A stretch of DNA of 10,564 bases from assembly GCA_018263655.1 (NCBI GenBank), contig JAANWY010000121.1, forward strand, positions 1 to 10,564, read 5' to 3'. The number at the start of each line of letters is the position of its first letter. The stretch's first letter is position 1. This DNA is from Anaerolineales bacterium (GTDB taxonomy: Bacteria; Chloroflexota; Anaerolineae; Epilineales; JAANWY01). The position numbers were made by a program, and so were the translations under genes. This document shows positions 9,303-10,564 of the stretch, one piece after another. The notes under the pieces were generated by a model, which was not told the DNA's origin, searched no databases, and saw only the letters and a list, made by a program, of their open reading frames with translations.

Positions 9303-9725
9303 TTCCTCTGAATATAGCTCCAGCGCCAGGAGAAATTGGCCAGGATTGACGATAGCCACATCGCGAAAATGGCGCATATCCAGCAGGTCATTGTCGCTGC
9401 TGACCAAGTAATGGGCGTTGCCTTCCACGGCACAGGCCAGGAATTTGTCGTCTTTGGGATCGCGGCAAGCGCCGGCAACATCCAGATTCCCTGGCACATG
9501 TTCCGAAAAACGCTCCAGGCCGGTTATCAAGTCGTCCAGCAGTGCCACGGCCAACTGCCGAATCGATGGGCGCGTTACTACAGCGGCCACCTCGGCTCGC
9601 GTGGCCGGCGACGAAAGCAGCACGTAGTTGCCGGCCCGCCACTGCGCTACGACCCGACTCATCAGTTCGCCTTGGGTCAACACATAGCTGACAAGTGAAC
9701 TGGTGTCGATAACGACGCGCAGCAC
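9123..9725 (-). CDS. PIN-domain toxin (putative RNase) with read-through C-terminal tail
   Basis: The toxin of a type II toxin-antitoxin pair; PIN proteins are magnesium-dependent endoribonucleases. The N-terminus (LRVVIDTSSLV) and the DPKDDKFL and SSDNDLL motifs match the PIN_3/COG1569 type. Candidate acidic metal ligands are Asp7, Glu45, Asp92 or Asp93, and Asp111 or Asp113. The start is GTG, 3 bases after the antitoxin stop, with GGGAG (9737-9741) inside the antitoxin end as likely ribosome binding site, so the pair is translationally coupled. The fold should end near residue 140 (NPGQFLLALELYSEE), giving the usual ~140 residues. The frame has no stop there and continues to residue 200. 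Residues 142-200 are simply the antisense of the dockerin end of the preceding plus-strand gene and look unlike a PIN protein. The tail is therefore probably passive, caused by a lost native stop. Family call is strong; toxicity is inferred. Confidence 0.88.
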   Translation of the reverse strand: MLRVVIDTSSLVSYVLTQGELMSRVVAQWRAGNYVLLSSPATRAEVAAVVTRPSIRQLAVALLDDLITGLERFSEHVPGNLDVAGACRDPKDDKFLACAVEGNAHYLVSSDNDLLDMRHFRDVAIVNPGQFLLALELYSEESVAGGTWTPCSRYPRDVGNSHHLVPIQVVGSAGCAPGVGNHLHVCHGDLIIAAKVGAGL

Positions 9726-9728
9726 GGC

Positions 9729-10025
9729 CTACTCTGCTCCCGAAGCAGCGTCTTCGCGAGCCTGCTCAATAATGGCGAGCACTTCGTCATCGCTTAGGCC
9801 CGTGTTGTGCTCGGCGTTGCGCGCCGCCGTCGACTCCAGCCAATCGAAGAATGCTTCTCGCTCTTGCCGGAAACCCTGGAACTGTCGATACTCCTCCAAG
9901 TTTACGAGTGCCGCCTGGGGCCGGCCAAAAGTCTCGACGATGTAGGTTTCTCGCTCCTCTCGCACGGCCTGCAGAACGTCGGTCAGACGCTGGCGCAGAT
10001 CCGTCGAGCCGATGTTGCGTTCCAT
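9729..10025 (-). CDS. Phd/YefM-type antitoxin
   Basis: A 98-residue antitoxin for the PIN toxin immediately downstream. The N-terminal half (STDLRQRLTDVL, then ETYIVETFGRPQAALVNLEEY) is typical of the Phd/YefM fold, which dimerises and binds operator DNA. The acidic C-terminal half (~50-98) would be the toxin-binding, usually unstructured part. Family members are typically 75-95 residues, so the length is normal. The ATG at 10025 has a strong Shine-Dalgarno (AGGAGGGG) 5 bases upstream. By analogy with the family it should repress its own promoter, and an inverted repeat over the -10 box is present at 10050-10076. Pairing of Phd antitoxins with PIN toxins is a known arrangement; the specific pairing here is inferred from order and 3-base spacing. 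Confidence 0.87.
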   Translation of the reverse strand: MERNIGSTDLRQRLTDVLQAVREERETYIVETFGRPQAALVNLEEYRQFQGFRQEREAFFDWLESTAARNAEHNTGLSDDEVLAIIEQAREDAASGAE

Positions 10026-10030
10026 CCAAT

Positions 10031-10038
10031 CCCCTCCT
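10031..10038 (-). promoter_or_regulatory. Ribosome binding site of the antitoxin
   Basis: Read on the minus strand, AGGAGGGG ends 5 bases before the antitoxin ATG. It is much stronger than the toxin's own site, fitting the usual need to make antitoxin in excess. Confidence 0.75.
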
Positions 10039-10049
10039 CAATCAGTACA

Positions 10050-10076
10050 CAAGGTTTGCAATGATTATAAACCTTG
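10050..10076. promoter_or_regulatory. Putative operator: inverted repeat over the toxin-antitoxin promoter
   Basis: CAAGGTTT (10050-10057) and AAACCTTG (10069-10076) are perfect 8-base inverted arms with an 11-base spacer, so arm centres are 19 bases apart, about two helical turns. The -10 box of the minus-strand promoter lies within it. This is the expected placement for a Phd-type dimer operator, so binding would block transcription. Symmetry and position are seen; the binding protein is inferred. Confidence 0.6.
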
Positions 10077-10092
10077 CACACTCTCCTGGCAA
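10064..10092 (-). promoter_or_regulatory. Sigma-70-type promoter of the toxin-antitoxin operon
   Basis: On the minus strand, TTGCCA (10092-10087, one mismatch to TTGACA) and a perfect TATAAT (10069-10064) are separated by exactly 17 bases. Transcription would start near 10057, giving a leader of about 32 bases before the antitoxin ATG. The region is a local AT-rich patch in GC-rich DNA. Confidence 0.72.
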
Positions 10093-10117
10093 GTCGGGAG
10101 GCAGTATACGGTGAAAC

Positions 10118-10122
10118 AGGAG
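10118..10122 (+). promoter_or_regulatory. Ribosome binding site of the PEP synthase fragment
   Basis: AGGAG lies 5 bases before the ATG at 10128 and decides that start over an in-frame upstream codon at 10074, which would add 18 residues unlike the family. Confidence 0.7.
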
Positions 10123-10127
10123 AAACC

Positions 10128-10469
10128 ATGACATTCATCCGCTGGTTTGGAGAAATCACACAGCAGGACATTGGGCTGGCCGGGGGCAAGGGCGCCAACC
10201 TGGGCGAACTGACCCGTGCCGGCTTCCCGGTGCCGCCGGGCTTTGTGATCACTACCGACGCCTACCGCGCCTTCGTCGAAACTAATGACTTACAGGCCCG
10301 CATCCTGGAGCTGGCCCGCGCCGCCAGAGCCGACGCCCCCACATCCGCTGAAGACGCGTCACGTGCCATCGGCCAACTCTTCGAGCACGGCGACATTCCG
10401 GAGGAAGTAGCCGGCGAAATCCTGAACACCTACCACGATATGTCTCGCCGATTATGCTTAATTCGTTGA
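10128..10469 (+). CDS. Truncated N-terminal fragment of phosphoenolpyruvate synthase-like protein
   Basis: A 113-residue open frame whose first ~107 residues match the start of PEP synthase (pyruvate, water dikinase) and related PEP-utilising enzymes, which make phosphoenolpyruvate from pyruvate and ATP. The diagnostic part is GGKGANLGEL followed by GFPVPPGFVITTDAYRAF, the beginning of the ATP-grasp nucleotide-binding domain. Full-length relatives are roughly 800-900 residues. In them the segment after this point carries the conserved VRSSATAED region; here the frame ends in SRRLCLIR and stops, and no frame in the following 95 bases resumes the homology. The fragment lacks most of the ATP site and all of the phosphohistidine and PEP-binding domains, so it should be inactive. 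The rest was probably displaced by the repeat DNA that follows, or lies beyond the window. It is transcribed divergently from the toxin-antitoxin pair; no clear promoter of its own was identified. Confidence 0.8.
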   Translation: MTFIRWFGEITQQDIGLAGGKGANLGELTRAGFPVPPGFVITTDAYRAFVETNDLQARILELARAARADAPTSAEDASRAIGQLFEHGDIPEEVAGEILNTYHDMSRRLCLIR

Positions 10470-10483
10470 CCAGCATCCTGAGT

Positions 10484-10517
10484 AAGCTGTAGCGAAGCGA
10501 AAGCTGTATCGAAGGGT
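10484..10517 (+). repeat. Imperfect 17-base tandem repeat
   Basis: Two adjacent 17-base units (10484-10500 and 10501-10517) both begin AAGCTGTA and share CGAAG, matching at 14 of 17 positions. The second unit runs into the left arm of the adjoining inverted repeat. It lies just after the broken PEP synthase frame and appears to be part of one interspersed repeat. Confidence 0.65.
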
Positions 10518-10561
10518 GCGGGTTTGCCTCGAGGCGTTGCTTGAGCCGCACCCTTCGATAC
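10506..10561. repeat. Perfect 16-base inverted repeat (stem-loop), probable dispersed element
   Basis: GTATCGAAGGGTGCGG (10506-10521) and its exact reverse complement (10546-10561) flank a 24-base centre that itself contains the 10-base palindrome GCCTCGAGGC (10526-10535). The long stem would form a stable hairpin. It has no T-run visible after it, so a simple intrinsic terminator is not shown, and the element continues to the window edge. GCGAAGC/TATCGAAGG-type sequences resemble small interspersed repeats in some high-GC environmental genomes; that comparison is from memory. Confidence 0.7.
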
Positions 10562-10564
10562 GAT

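Noticed and set aside
9318..9332. Short CTCC/GGAG stem near the convergent gene ends as a terminator
   Set aside because: Only four base pairs, no T-run, and it lies inside the PIN coding region.
10074..10127. Upstream in-frame start for the PEP synthase fragment
   Set aside because: The extra 18 residues do not resemble the family, while the ATG at 10128 has a good ribosome binding site and begins the homologous sequence.

Overview
The window is GC-rich, tightly packed bacterial DNA. About 87% of it is two very large secreted multidomain proteins, followed by a small toxin-antitoxin locus and a broken housekeeping gene that ends in repeat DNA. The lineage cannot be proven from sequence alone. 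The style of the secreted proteins (subtilase and metalloprotease-like cores, PKD/Ig modules, C-terminal dockerin-type calcium repeats) together with Phd/PIN modules and a PEP-synthase-type gene suggests an environmental Chloroflexota (Anaerolineae-like) bacterium. That assignment is inference.

Layout. (1) Positions 79-5697, plus strand: an 1872-residue exported S8 subtilisin-like protease carrying a von Willebrand factor A (VWA) domain, two amidotransferase-fold-like segments and a C-terminal dockerin. (2) Positions 5721-9302, plus strand: a 1193-residue exported protein with Ig-like modules, a metalloprotease-like core whose zinc motif lacks its first histidine, a PKD domain and a second C-terminal dockerin. 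The two genes are only 23 bases apart and probably co-transcribed. (3) Positions 9123-10025, minus strand: a Phd/YefM-type antitoxin followed 3 bases later by a PIN-domain toxin. The toxin reading frame has no stop where the PIN fold should end, so it runs about 60 codons antisense into the dockerin of the second secreted protein. A well-formed minus-strand promoter with an inverted repeat over its -10 box lies ahead of the antitoxin. (4) Positions 10128-10469, plus strand: only the first ~107 residues of a phosphoenolpyruvate synthase/PEP-utilising enzyme, cut off just before the conserved ATP-grasp core. (5) Positions ~10470-10564: non-coding repeat DNA made of a 17-base imperfect tandem repeat and a 16-base perfect inverted repeat; it continues to the window edge.

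How it works together. The two secreted proteins look like a pair: both have signal peptides, both are built on protease-type cores, and both end in a duplicated calcium-binding dockerin. They may attach to a shared partner such as a cohesin, though none is encoded here. The toxin-antitoxin pair is an independent, probably self-regulated module inserted between them and the PEP synthase remnant. No RNA genes, CRISPR arrays or transposase genes are visible. The only stretches without a gene are short (1-78, 5698-5720, 10026-10127, 10470-10564).
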